This document shows, in pieces, positions 7,382 through 15,949 of a stretch of DNA of 64,000 nt. The notes under the pieces are model-generated. The model was not told where the DNA came from, made no database searches, and saw nothing but the letters and a program-made list of their open reading frames with translations. Position 1 is the stretch's first letter, and the number at the start of each line of letters is the position of its first letter. The translations under genes and the position numbers were made by a program. Source of the DNA: Pinirhizobacter sp036499745 (GTDB lineage: Bacteria; Pseudomonadota; Gammaproteobacteria; Xanthomonadales; Rhodanobacteraceae); NCBI RefSeq assembly GCF_036499745.1, contig NZ_DASYDG010000025.1, positions 1-64,000 on the forward strand, in the 5' to 3' direction.

Positions 7382-8599
7382 ATGCCCTGGCCTTATTTCA
7401 ACCACACCCGGCTGCTGCGGTACGCGGCATTCTTCGTCTACATCTGCGTGGGCATGCCGCTTTCCACCCCGCTGACAGCCCAGCGCCTGCACCAGTTGGG
7501 GCGTCCGGAGCTGTCGCTCACCCTGTGGACGGTGTGCTACGTGCTCTTTGGCATCACCTATTGGCTGATGACGCGCGACCTCAACGCGAAAGTGAGTTCC
7601 TGGGCCAAGGTGGCGGGGCTGCTGATGCTCACCTTCATGGCCATGGCCATCGGCTGGTTCAGCCAGTCGGGCCTGCATGCGCTGCTGCTGGTGATCATCG
7701 CTGCGACCTTGCCGTGGCTGGTCCCGCTGCCGCTGGGCCTGGTATGGATGGTGATGGCGCACCTGGCACTTATTCCCGTTATCAGGAATACGCCGGGCTT
7801 CACCTGGCTGGTGGCGCTGATGCAGTCATGCATGTATTTCAGCTTCTCGGCCCTGACGTTCGTTACCTCCACCGTGGCCAGCCAGCAGGCTGGCGAGCGC
7901 GAAGAACAGCGCCGGCTCAACTCCGAACTCCGGGCCACGAGGGCGCTTTTGGCTGAATCCAGCCGCATCGCCGAGCGCATGCGCATCGCCCGCGACCTGC
8001 ACGATCTGGTGGGCCACCACCTCACGGCGCTTACCCTGAACCTGGAAGTGGCAAGCCACCTTACCAACGAAGCGGCGGGCGCCCACGTGCGAAAGGCGCA
8101 ATCCACCGCCAAACACCTGCTGGCCGACGTACGTGACGTGGTTTCGGAGCTTCGCCAGGACGATGCCATCGATCTCACCCAGGCGCTGCGCAGTCTCATC
8201 GAAGGCGTGCCGGGCCTGAACGTGCACCTGTCCACGCCGCCGCGATTCGAAGTGGAAGACCCTCGCCGCGCGCAGATGTTGCTGCGCTGCCTGCAGGAGA
8301 TCGTCACCAATACCGTGCGCCATTCAGGCGCCCGCAACCTCTGGCTGGCGTTCGAACACCCCGATCCCGGCTCGCTGCAACTCATCGCCCGCGACGACGG
8401 CCGTGGCGCCGCACAATACCGGCCCGGTAACGGCATGAACGGTATGCGCGAGCGCCTGGCCGAGTTCGGCGGTACTGTTAACGTCGATACCAGCGTGCCC
8501 GGCGGCTTCAGCCTCCGCGTCACCTTGCCCCTCGGCGAGGTACCCTCGCTGGCGCATTCGCCGGCGCGTGGGCCCGGTGCGTGGCCGGTGGAGGCATGA
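7382..8599 (+). CDS. Sensor histidine kinase, NarL/DesK type
   Basis: This 405-residue membrane kinase has five or six hydrophobic segments in residues 10-165 with no large periplasmic domain. A coiled linker follows (168-197), then a HisKA_3 dimerisation domain with phosphoacceptor H207 in ARDLHDLVGHHLTAL, and a C-terminal ATPase domain (EIVTNTVRHSG N-box, DDGRGA). The layout is that of DesK-like sensors of membrane state, though the signal is not known. The cognate regulator starts 52 bases downstream. It is divergent from the GNAT-min operon. Confidence 0.9.
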   Translation: MPWPYFNHTRLLRYAAFFVYICVGMPLSTPLTAQRLHQLGRPELSLTLWTVCYVLFGITYWLMTRDLNAKVSSWAKVAGLLMLTFMAMAIGWFSQSGLHALLLVIIAATLPWLVPLPLGLVWMVMAHLALIPVIRNTPGFTWLVALMQSCMYFSFSALTFVTSTVASQQAGEREEQRRLNSELRATRALLAESSRIAERMRIARDLHDLVGHHLTALTLNLEVASHLTNEAAGAHVRKAQSTAKHLLADVRDVVSELRQDDAIDLTQALRSLIEGVPGLNVHLSTPPRFEVEDPRRAQMLLRCLQEIVTNTVRHSGARNLWLAFEHPDPGSLQLIARDDGRGAAQYRPGNGMNGMRERLAEFGGTVNVDTSVPGGFSLRVTLPLGEVPSLAHSPARGPGAWPVEA

Positions 8600-8651
8600 T
8601 CGCCTTGACTATCCGATACTCCATCCAATGGCCCATCGCAGGGGATAACCA

Positions 8652-9293
8652 ATGATTTCCGTCTGTCTCGTCGACGACCAGAACCTGGTCCGCCAGGGCG
8701 TCCGATCGCTGCTGGACCTGGCCGACGACATCCGCGTGATTGCCGAATGTGCCGATGGCGCGCAGGCGGTGCAGATGATCCCCCAGGTCAAGCCCGACGT
8801 GGTGTTGCTCGACCTGCGCATGCCCAACATGAGCGGGCTGGAAGTGCTCCAGGCCCTTTCGGCGCGGAACGAGCTTCCCCCGACCATCATCCTGACCACC
8901 TTCGACGACGACCAGCTCGTGCTGCAGGGGTTGAAGGCCGGCGCCCGTGGCTACCTGCTCAAGGATGTCTCGCTGGAACAACTGGTGGAGGCGGTGCGTA
9001 CGGTGGCCGCCGGCGGTTCCCTGGTGGCGCCGATGGTGACCCAGCGGCTGCTTGCAGGGGTAGGGCGCATCCAGAACCAGTTTTCCTCGCTGGAACAGCC
9101 CGATCCGCTCACCGAGCGCGAGACGGAAATCCTCAGGCTTCTTTCCGGCGGTTACAGCAACAAGGAAATTGCCAATTCCCTCCGGGTGGCGGAAGGCACC
9201 GTGAAGAACCACGTATCGAACATCCTTTCCAAGCTCGGCGTACGCGACCGTACGCGCGCGGTACTGAAGGCTCTGGAACTGGGTATCGTCTAG
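8652..9293 (+). CDS. Response regulator, NarL/LuxR family
   Basis: This 213-residue protein has a receiver domain with the acidic pocket D8/D9, phosphoacceptor D54 in VLLDLRMPNMSG, and a C-terminal LuxR-type helix-turn-helix (TERETEILRLLSGGYSNKEIA onward). It pairs with the kinase just upstream. Likely targets are nearby: the palindrome at 9317-9330 and the SRPBCC/ABC exporter genes downstream, but no binding site consensus is known to me, so this is a guess from position. Confidence 0.93.
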   Translation: MISVCLVDDQNLVRQGVRSLLDLADDIRVIAECADGAQAVQMIPQVKPDVVLLDLRMPNMSGLEVLQALSARNELPPTIILTTFDDDQLVLQGLKAGARGYLLKDVSLEQLVEAVRTVAAGGSLVAPMVTQRLLAGVGRIQNQFSSLEQPDPLTERETEILRLLSGGYSNKEIANSLRVAEGTVKNHVSNILSKLGVRDRTRAVLKALELGIV

Positions 9294-9310
9294 GAGGCGC
9301 GCCGCGCCTC
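9294..9310. other. Stable hairpin directly after the response-regulator stop
   Basis: GAGGCGC, a 3-base loop and GCGCCTC form a 7-bp GC-rich stem that begins on the base after the TAG. There is no following T-run, so it is not a canonical Rho-independent terminator. It may act as an mRNA 3' stabiliser or attenuator. Confidence 0.5.
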
Positions 9311-9316
9311 AATATG

Positions 9317-9330
9317 GCCTTCCGGAAGGC
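9317..9330. promoter_or_regulatory. 14-bp perfect palindrome, candidate operator
   Basis: GCCTTCCGGAAGGC is fully self-complementary with no loop. It lies 24 bases after the response-regulator stop, at the head of the 200-base gap before the SRPBCC gene. As DNA it looks more like a dimer-binding site than an RNA hairpin. Confidence 0.4.
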
Positions 9331-9384
9331 TGTCGGAACCTGATGGCGTTCACGCGCCCAAGCAGCTACCATCGTCTACTTTGG

Positions 9385-9438
9385 CGCCGGCGAAAGCCCC
9401 GCCACGGGCAATCCGAGGGTGGGGAGTCCGTGCCGGCG
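9385..9438 (+). other. Nested stems in the SRPBCC gene leader, possible structured RNA
   Basis: Three nested complementary pairs are visible: CGCCGGC at 9385-9391 with GCCGGCG at 9432-9438, CCCCGCC at 9397-9403 with GGTGGGG at 9418-9424, and CGG at 9405-9407 with CCG at 9413-9415. The element ends 55 bases before the downstream start codon. It matches no riboswitch consensus I know; high GC alone can produce such pairing. Confidence 0.3.
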
Positions 9439-9493
9439 ACCAGCATCCCCAGGCGGCGGCCCGACCAAGTTGAGACGTTCGGAGAATCGTGGA

Positions 9494-10864
9494 ATGACGC
9501 GTCTGTTAGAATTTCTTGCTGCCCTTGTGATCGTTGCCATCCTCGGCGTCGTCGCCGGCGTGGCCATGCCTTCGCAGGGCCACGTGGATCGTACGGTGAA
9601 GGTCAACAAAGACGTTCGCCAGCTCTACGATGTTTTTGCCAATTTCCGTCGGTTCCCCGAGTACTCCATGCTCGGGCAGCTCGACCGCCACCTGAAATAC
9701 CAGCTCTCAGGCCCCGCCTATGGCCAGGGCGCCAAGACCTCCTGGACCTCCGACGACAAGTCCGTCGGTAACGGCAGCCTGGAAGTCGCTTCGTTGACTC
9801 CCGCCTTTGCGCAGGTCGGTGACGAGGGCAAGGCCACCATCGTGTGGAACCTCGACAACGACTGGAGCGGCACCGACAAGAAGTTCACCATCGACCTGGA
9901 ACGCACCGGTCGCCAGGGCAAGCTGACGAACGTCAAGATGGCTTACGACGTAAATTACGGCTGGAACCTGATCAACCGCTATTCCAACCTGTACATCCAC
10001 GGCCAGCCGGATAACTTCATCCAGTTCGGCCTCAGCAATATGCAGAACATGGTGGCCTCGATCCCGCAGGGCGACTACAGCAAGCTGTATCCGGAAATCG
10101 TCGATACGCAGCCTACCCCGGTGCTGTTCATCTCAAGCCAGTCGCCGCGCAACCTCACCGAGCTGGACACCGCGCTCGATGACGCCGTCAAGCAACTGGA
10201 GGCCGCCGCCAAGAAGTTGAATGTGCAGGTCACCGGCCCGCGCATCACCTTCACCACGAACTACGGCGACCAGAACTACACGTTCGACGTCGCGCTGCCG
10301 ATCAACACCACCACGTTGAACCTGAACGGCCAGAGTGTTGAACTCACAGCTGCCAGCCGTCCGAAGCTCGATCCGGCCGCTGCCTCCACCAGTGGTTCGG
10401 CCGCTGCGCCCGCCGATGACACCACGCCGGGTAGCAAAGACAAGTTCAACAACGTGATCGTCGACGACAAGGTCCGCGCAGTGCTTGCCTTCGGTGGCAA
10501 GGCGCTTAAGGCCGAGTGGAATGGCAACCCCGCAGGCGTGCCCGTGGTGCGCATCCAGGAGCAGCAGTTCGCCCAGACCCACGGCTATAAGTACGACGAC
10601 TTCACCAATCGCATCTATGACATCCAGGTCAAGGCACCGACCACCGACGCCCATGGCACGGTGCAGGGCTACGACGAGCAGAAGTTCGAGGTTTACCTGC
10701 CGCTGCAGGGTGACGTTCCGGAAAAGACCCCGGAACAGGAAGCTGGCATGAAGAATCCGGGCCTGCAGGACAACCCGGCCTCGTCCGGCACGGCTGGCGC
10801 CCCGGCGGCTTCCGGCACCGCGGCCGCCCCGGCGGCCGCAGGGACCGCGCCGACCCAGCAGTAA
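9494..10864 (+). CDS. Membrane-anchored SRPBCC (START-like) family protein
   Basis: The 456-residue protein has an N-terminal hydrophobic anchor (residues 4-25) followed by an SRPBCC-like lipid-binding fold beginning VDRTVKVNKDVRQLYDVFAN. A second domain (about 195-420) has unknown function, and the tail (about 430-456) is low-complexity Ala/Gly/Thr/Pro. The ATG at 9494 was chosen because it starts the hydrophobic segment and has GGAG 9 bases upstream; an earlier in-frame start adds an unlikely Arg/Pro-rich stretch. A strong terminator follows at 10886. The function is unknown; an envelope location is likely. Confidence 0.8.
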   Translation: MTRLLEFLAALVIVAILGVVAGVAMPSQGHVDRTVKVNKDVRQLYDVFANFRRFPEYSMLGQLDRHLKYQLSGPAYGQGAKTSWTSDDKSVGNGSLEVASLTPAFAQVGDEGKATIVWNLDNDWSGTDKKFTIDLERTGRQGKLTNVKMAYDVNYGWNLINRYSNLYIHGQPDNFIQFGLSNMQNMVASIPQGDYSKLYPEIVDTQPTPVLFISSQSPRNLTELDTALDDAVKQLEAAAKKLNVQVTGPRITFTTNYGDQNYTFDVALPINTTTLNLNGQSVELTAASRPKLDPAAASTSGSAAAPADDTTPGSKDKFNNVIVDDKVRAVLAFGGKALKAEWNGNPAGVPVVRIQEQQFAQTHGYKYDDFTNRIYDIQVKAPTTDAHGTVQGYDEQKFEVYLPLQGDVPEKTPEQEAGMKNPGLQDNPASSGTAGAPAASGTAAAPAAAGTAPTQQ

Positions 10865-10885
10865 GCGCCTTAAGCACGCGCCTGG

Positions 10886-10917
10886 AAAAAAGGCTCCCCA
10901 CGGGGAGCCTTTTTTTT
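10886..10917 (+). terminator. Rho-independent terminator after the SRPBCC gene
   Basis: GGCTCCCC, a 2-base loop and GGGGAGCC form the core stem, flanked by six A on the left and eight T on the right, 21 bases after the stop codon. The symmetric A and T runs would allow termination from either direction. Confidence 0.92.
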
Positions 10918-11006
10918 CCCAGCTGAACTTGCCGGCGCCGAAGTGTTCTTAGAACGGTTACCCGCAATGTTACATTCGCGCTCAAACCAGGGGCCAGACG
11001 CGTCGC

Positions 11007-11936
11007 ATGATCGAAACCGACCAGCTCACCCGTTGCTATGGCAGCCTTACCGCCGTCGACGCGTTGACCCTGCGGGCGGAGCCTGGCCAGGTGCTGGGCC
11101 TCCTGGGCCCCAACGGTGCGGGCAAGTCCACGGCCATGCGCATGATCGCCGGCTTCCTGACTCCCACGTCGGGAACAGCCCGCGTGTGTGGTTTCGACGT
11201 CCGCACGCAGCCGCGCGAGGCGCGCAAGGCTTTGGGATACCTGCCCGAAGGAGCGCCCAGCTATAGCGAGATGACGGTGCGTGAATTCCTCACCTTCGTT
11301 GCCCGCGTGCGCGGCATGACGGCGGATGTCATTTTCCGCCGCTTCGACGTGGTGGTCGGCCGGCTGCAACTGGATGAAGTACTGGACACCACGATCGCCA
11401 CGTTGTCCAAGGGCTTGCGCCGTCGCGTCGGACTGGCCCAGGCCATCCTGCACGACCCTCCGGTGCTGATGCTCGATGAACCCACCGACGGACTGGATCC
11501 GAACCAGAAGCATGCGGTGCGGGCGCTCATCGATGCCATGGCCCGCGAGCGCACGATCCTGATCTCCACCCATCTGCTGGAAGAAGTGCACGCCTTGTGC
11601 AACCGCGTGGCGATCATTGCCAATGGGCGTCTGCTGGCAGACGCCACGCCAGCGGAACTGGAGGCACGGTCGCGTTATCACGGCGCGGTATCGTTCAGTG
11701 CACCCGGCAGCGGCGTGTCGCAGGAAATGCTCGGCCGCCTGCCGGATGTCGCCTCGGTGGAAGTGGATCCGCTCGATGGACGCGTCACCGTATTCCCGCG
11801 CGAGGGCAAGGCGATCATGGAAGAAGTGCAGCAATTGCTGCGCATGCAAAATCTCGCGGTGACCGAAATCCAACTCGAACGTGGACGCCTGGACGAGGTG
11901 TTCCGTCAGATCACCACCGGCGCGAGAGCTGCATGA
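11007..11936 (+). CDS. ABC transporter ATP-binding protein, GldA/NatA-like
   Basis: This 309-residue ATPase has Walker A GPNGAGKS (34-41), a Q-loop/PEG region YLPEGAPSYSEM, the signature LSKGLRRRVGLAQ in place of LSGGQ, and Walker B VLMLDEPTDGLDP. The C-terminal 80 residues form the extra domain usual in ATPases that pair with ABC-2 permeases. The stop overlaps the start of the permease gene by four bases, and the permease stop overlaps the next gene in the same way, so all three are one operon. The exported substrate is unknown. Confidence 0.93.
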   Translation: MIETDQLTRCYGSLTAVDALTLRAEPGQVLGLLGPNGAGKSTAMRMIAGFLTPTSGTARVCGFDVRTQPREARKALGYLPEGAPSYSEMTVREFLTFVARVRGMTADVIFRRFDVVVGRLQLDEVLDTTIATLSKGLRRRVGLAQAILHDPPVLMLDEPTDGLDPNQKHAVRALIDAMARERTILISTHLLEEVHALCNRVAIIANGRLLADATPAELEARSRYHGAVSFSAPGSGVSQEMLGRLPDVASVEVDPLDGRVTVFPREGKAIMEEVQQLLRMQNLAVTEIQLERGRLDEVFRQITTGARAA

Positions 11937-12667
11937 GCGCCATCATCGCCATCGCCCGCCGCGAACTGGGCAGTTATTTCTCTACCCCGCTGGCCTATGT
12001 ATTCCTGGTGATCTTCCTGGTGCTGGCGGGATTGCTCACCTTCTACGCCGGCGATTTCTACGATCGCAACCTGGCAGACCTGCAGCCTTTCTTCGCCATA
12101 CATCCGTGGTTGTACCTGGTGCTGGTGCCAGCGGTGGCGATGCCACTTTGGGCTGAGGAATCGCGCAGCGGCACCATCGAACTGCTGCTGACCATGCCGG
12201 TGTCCACCACGCAGGCCATGCTGGGCAAGTTCCTTGCCGCCTGGAGTTTCGTCGCCATCGCCTTGGTGCTGACCTTCCCGATCTGGATCACGGTCAATTA
12301 CCTGGGTCTTCCGGACAACGGCGTGATCCTGGCAAGTTACCTCGGTAGCTGGCTGATGGCAGGTGCATTCCTGGCCATCGGCATCTGCATGTCGGCGGCC
12401 ACGTCCAGCCAGATCATCGCCTTCCTGCTGACCGCGACCGTCTGCTTTTTGTTACTGCTCGCCGGCCAGTCCCAGGTGCTTGATTTCTTCCAGGACGCCG
12501 TATCGCCTCGCTTGCTCGGCGCACTGTCCTACATGTCGATTACGCGGCATTCGGAGGCGATCGCGCGCGGCGTGCTGGACTTCCGCGACGTCATCTATTT
12601 CGTGGCGACGATCCTGGCTTGGCTGACAGCCGGCGTGATCCTGCTCGATTTCCGGCGGGCGCGATGA
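11933..12667 (+). CDS. ABC-2 type permease, GldF-like
   Basis: This is a 244-residue integral membrane protein with six predicted segments. It begins IARRELGSYFSTPLAYVFLV and contains the PLWAEESRSGTIELLLTMPVS loop that typifies the GldF/NosY branch of ABC-2 permeases. It overlaps the ATPase gene upstream and the GldG-like gene downstream by ATGA, which strongly supports a three-part transporter. In Bacteroidetes the corresponding Gld proteins serve gliding, but in proteobacteria the same architecture has no settled role. Confidence 0.92.
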   Translation: MSAIIAIARRELGSYFSTPLAYVFLVIFLVLAGLLTFYAGDFYDRNLADLQPFFAIHPWLYLVLVPAVAMPLWAEESRSGTIELLLTMPVSTTQAMLGKFLAAWSFVAIALVLTFPIWITVNYLGLPDNGVILASYLGSWLMAGAFLAIGICMSAATSSQIIAFLLTATVCFLLLLAGQSQVLDFFQDAVSPRLLGALSYMSITRHSEAIARGVLDFRDVIYFVATILAWLTAGVILLDFRRAR

Positions 12668-14517
12668 AGTTGCCATACCTGATCGGCAACCGCCGCCTGC
12701 GGGTATGGTTGGGCCTGTTTGCCCTGGCCGCCCTGTTCATCCTGGTGGTGCTGGTCAGTTCAAGGACCATGCGCACCGCACGGGTGGACCTCACTGCCGA
12801 TCACCTCTATACGCTCACGCCGGGCACGCTCAGCATCATCGACAGCGTGGAGCAGCCGATCCAGCTCACCATGTATTTCTCCGACCACGCCACGCGAAAC
12901 CTGCCGCAGCTGCGAAGCTACGAGCAGCGAGTGCGCGAGATGCTGCGCGAGGTCACCGCCCGCAGCCATGGACGCATCCGCCTGCGGGTGATCGATCCGG
13001 TACCTTATTCCGATGACGAGGACGCCGCCGAGGGTGCGGGCCTCAACACCATCACCGGCGGCAGCAACGGTGAGCACGGGTTCTTCGGCCTGGTGGGTCG
13101 TCGCCTGGCCGATACCTCGGCGAACGACACGCTGTCACTGCCCTATTTCGACCCGGCCCGCGAGGCTTTCCTCGAGTACGACGTTGCCAAGCTGGTGTAT
13201 GAGCTCAGCGGCCGCACACGCCCTGCGATCGGCGTGCTCTCAAGCCTGCCGGTCAACGGCAACCCGCTGATCGGCGAAGAGCCCTGGACGGTGGTGCGGC
13301 AGATGAGCCAGTTGTTCGACGTGCGGATGATCGACGGGAACAACCTGAAGTCGATCGACCCGGCGATCAAGGTAATGATGCTGATTCATCCCAAGCACCT
13401 GGGCGATGAAGCGCTCTACGCACTGGATCAATACGTGCTGCGCGGTGGCCGCCTGCTGGTGTTCGTCGACCCCCTTGCCGAGATGGACAATGCACCCTTC
13501 GTCGATGCCAACGGCGTGGCCGACGACCACCAGTCGTCGTTGCCACGGCTGTTCGCCGCCTGGGGCATCGAATACAACGCCGACCAGGTGGTACTGGACC
13601 GAAGCCAGTCCCTGCCGATTGAGCTGGGCGGGCTGAGCGTCAACCATCCGGCGATGATCGGGCTGGGTGCGCAGAACCTCAACCACGACGACGTGGTCAC
13701 CGCCAGTCTGCAGCGGGTGAATGTTTCCACTGCCGGGCATTTCGAGCTCGCACGGGACAGCGACAGCACTCTGGTTCCGCTGATCCAGAGTTCCAACGAG
13801 GCGATGCTCGCGCCCGTGGCGCGGGTGCGCGATGCCAGCGGCGATCCGTCGATGCTGCTCACCAATTACACCCCGGGCGACGAACACTATGTGCTGGCCG
13901 CGCGCGTGCGCGGCACCTTCCACACCGCCTTCCCCGAACGGCACGAGCAAGGCCATCTGGACCACGCAGCGACACCCAACGAGGTGCTGGTGGTTGCCGA
14001 TACGGACATCCTTTCCGACCGCCTGTGGCTAAACACGTTGAATGTGCTCGGACCGCAGGTCGTGCAGCCCTTCGCCAACAACGGGGATTTCATTTCCAAT
14101 CTGGTGGACAACCTGAGCGGCTCGTCGGCGCTGTTGTCGATCCGCGGGCGAGCGGGCTCCCAACGGCCGTTCACGCGGGTGGAGGGCCTGCGCGCCGAGG
14201 CCGATCAGAAATACCTGACCAAGAAGCGTGAGCTGGAGCGCGAGCTGTTCGAAACCCAGCGTCGGGTGGCCGAACTGCAGCCGGGCAAGGGCGGAACCGC
14301 CAGCGCCGAGCAGAAGCATGAACTTGAGAAGTTCCTGCAACGCAAGCTTGCCATCAGCAAGGAACTGCGCGATGTGCAGCACCAGCTCAACGCAGAGATC
14401 GACGCGCTGGGACTGCGGGTGAAGTTCGTCAACATCGTGCTGGTACCGGCCCTGGTAGCGCTGGCGGGTTTGCTCTATGGCTGGCGCCGCGGGCGCCGCA
14501 CCCGCCGCCGGAACTAG
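12664..14517 (+). CDS. GldG-like ABC-type transport auxiliary protein
   Basis: The 617-residue protein has an N-terminal transmembrane helix (about 13-33), then a large periplasmic GldG-type region starting RVDLTADHLYTLTPGTLSII. A charged coiled-coil stretch (about 515-580, KKRELERELFETQRRVAEL) and a C-terminal transmembrane helix (about 590-608) with a basic tail follow. The ATG at 12664 overlaps the permease stop. The DUF4340 protein that often follows GldG in proteobacterial operons is absent here; a cytochrome-oxidase assembly gene comes next instead. Confidence 0.88.
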   Translation: MKLPYLIGNRRLRVWLGLFALAALFILVVLVSSRTMRTARVDLTADHLYTLTPGTLSIIDSVEQPIQLTMYFSDHATRNLPQLRSYEQRVREMLREVTARSHGRIRLRVIDPVPYSDDEDAAEGAGLNTITGGSNGEHGFFGLVGRRLADTSANDTLSLPYFDPAREAFLEYDVAKLVYELSGRTRPAIGVLSSLPVNGNPLIGEEPWTVVRQMSQLFDVRMIDGNNLKSIDPAIKVMMLIHPKHLGDEALYALDQYVLRGGRLLVFVDPLAEMDNAPFVDANGVADDHQSSLPRLFAAWGIEYNADQVVLDRSQSLPIELGGLSVNHPAMIGLGAQNLNHDDVVTASLQRVNVSTAGHFELARDSDSTLVPLIQSSNEAMLAPVARVRDASGDPSMLLTNYTPGDEHYVLAARVRGTFHTAFPERHEQGHLDHAATPNEVLVVADTDILSDRLWLNTLNVLGPQVVQPFANNGDFISNLVDNLSGSSALLSIRGRAGSQRPFTRVEGLRAEADQKYLTKKRELERELFETQRRVAELQPGKGGTASAEQKHELEKFLQRKLAISKELRDVQHQLNAEIDALGLRVKFVNIVLVPALVALAGLLYGWRRGRRTRRRN

Positions 14518-14610
14518 GACAATCGGTCGCATTACCGTGGCCCAGGTGGCCGCAGGCGCTATCCTTGGGCAGCCGCATGCGGCGCCCAGGCCGGCCAGGA
14601 GATACCCGAC

Positions 14611-15462
14611 GTGATGAAGTGGATCGATCCCTGGGAATTTTCCTGGACGTTCCTCGCGCTGTTCATCGGCACCGCGGTGCTCTACCTGCGTGGTACCCGC
14701 CATCGCCGTCCGTCGATCTCGCGCCAGGTGTCGTTCTGGACAGGCATGGCGATGTTCTATTTCTCGCTGCATACCTATTTCGACTACTACGCCGAGCATG
14801 AATTCTTCATGCACCGGATCCAGCAGGTACTGCTGCACCACCTGGCGCCGCTGCTGGTGATCGCCAGTTATCCCGGCATGGTGCTGCGTGAAGGCTTGCC
14901 TGTGCGTGCGCGAATCGTCCTGCGACGGGTAGAGGCGTCCTTGCCCTTCCGGGTGGCTTATGCCGTGTTGCTCAATCCCACCTTCGTCACGTTGTTGTTC
15001 GTGGCACTGATCCTGGTCTGGCTGATTCCGCCCATGCAGACACTGGCGATGCTGGACTGGCGCATCTATCGCGCGATGAACTGGTCGATGGTGTTCAGCG
15101 GCCTGGCTTATTGGTGGTTGGTGCTCGATCACCGCCCGCATCCACCCGGACGCATGACGGCCGGCATCCGCGTACTCTCACCCGCACTCACCATGACGCC
15201 GCAGATCGTCGCCGGCGCCATCGTCACCTTCTCAAAGACCGACCTTTATCCGATCTTCGAAATCTGTGGGCGGGCGTTTTCGATGAACGTGCTCACCGGC
15301 CAGCTGATCGGCGGCGTGATCATGTGGGTGCCCGCGGCCGTCATCGAATCGATCGGCGGCCTGCTGGCACTGCGGCAATGGTTGCGATTGTCCCGCTCGG
15401 GGCGTCTGCCAAGGCGCGCCGTGGTGGCGCGCCCGGTCCGCAGGGCGCCCAACGCCGGCTAG
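14611..15462 (+). CDS. ctaG: Cytochrome c oxidase assembly factor CtaG (caa3 type)
   Basis: This multi-pass inner-membrane protein of the CtaG_Cox family helps assemble the CuB centre of aa3/caa3 oxidases. The 283 residues show about seven hydrophobic segments and His-rich loops HTYFDYYAEHEFFMHRIQ and LLHHLAPLLV characteristic of the family. GTG at 14611 and ATG at 14614 are both usable; AGGAG lies 9 and 12 bases upstream respectively. The PCu(A)C and Sco genes next door on the opposite strand are copper chaperones for the same enzyme. It is unrelated to the Cox11-type protein that is also called CtaG. Confidence 0.9.
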   Translation: MMKWIDPWEFSWTFLALFIGTAVLYLRGTRHRRPSISRQVSFWTGMAMFYFSLHTYFDYYAEHEFFMHRIQQVLLHHLAPLLVIASYPGMVLREGLPVRARIVLRRVEASLPFRVAYAVLLNPTFVTLLFVALILVWLIPPMQTLAMLDWRIYRAMNWSMVFSGLAYWWLVLDHRPHPPGRMTAGIRVLSPALTMTPQIVAGAIVTFSKTDLYPIFEICGRAFSMNVLTGQLIGGVIMWVPAAVIESIGGLLALRQWLRLSRSGRLPRRAVVARPVRRAPNAG

Positions 15463-15496
15463 CCCGCCTGGGTCGTTGAATGGTCGGTCGAACGCG

Positions 15497-15949
15497 CTAC
15501 AGCGCGTTGGCGGGCCGCGCCTGGAAGGTGACGTCCTTGTGGCTTCCGTCAGCAAAGGACAGTGTAAGCACCACGTTGTCGCCAGGCACGACGGCGGGCT
15601 TGGCGTGCATCAGCATCACGTGGTACGCGCCGGGGGACAGTTTCGCGCTGCCGTGGGCGGGAATCTCGAGCTTGTCCACGGTTTCCATGCGACCCATGCC
15701 GCCTTCGGTGCTGCTGCGATGGAGCATCGCCTGGCCGTAGCGGATGCTTGAGGCACCGGTGAGCGCCACGGCATGGTCGCTGGCATTGGTGAAATTGGCG
15801 AAGGCGCCGGCGGGCAGGTCACCGGGCAACACGCGGATCCAGGCGTTGCTTGCGGTGATGGCATCCGCGTCGCCGGCAACAGCATCACCTGCGATCAGCA
15901 GCCAGCTCGTGGCAGCCATGCAGGCAAGCAGGGAAGGGCGGGACATCAT
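15497..15949 (-). CDS. Periplasmic copper chaperone PCu(A)C
   Basis: This exported copper-binding protein hands Cu(I) to the CuA site of cytochrome oxidase, usually with Sco. The 150-residue protein has a signal peptide (about 1-25). The PCu(A)C copper motif H-X10-M-X21-H-X-M is matched exactly by H77, M88, H110 and M112. Its start overlaps the stop of the Sco gene by four bases, so the two chaperones are translated together. A second in-frame ATG follows immediately and either may be used. Confidence 0.93.
   Translation of the reverse strand: MMSRPSLLACMAATSWLLIAGDAVAGDADAITASNAWIRVLPGDLPAGAFANFTNASDHAVALTGASSIRYGQAMLHRSSTEGGMGRMETVDKLEIPAHGSAKLSPGAYHVMLMHAKPAVVPGDNVVLTLSFADGSHKDVTFQARPANAL

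Noticed and set aside
9385..9438. Cyclic-di-GMP or cobalamin riboswitch in the SRPBCC leader
   Set aside because: A few short motifs are similar (GGGCAA, AAAGCC), but the conserved core order of either class is missing.
9343..9771. Plus-strand frame of 142 codons overlapping the SRPBCC start
   Set aside because: It is Arg/Pro-rich in the manner of a shifted high-GC frame and overlaps the signal-anchor region of the real gene.
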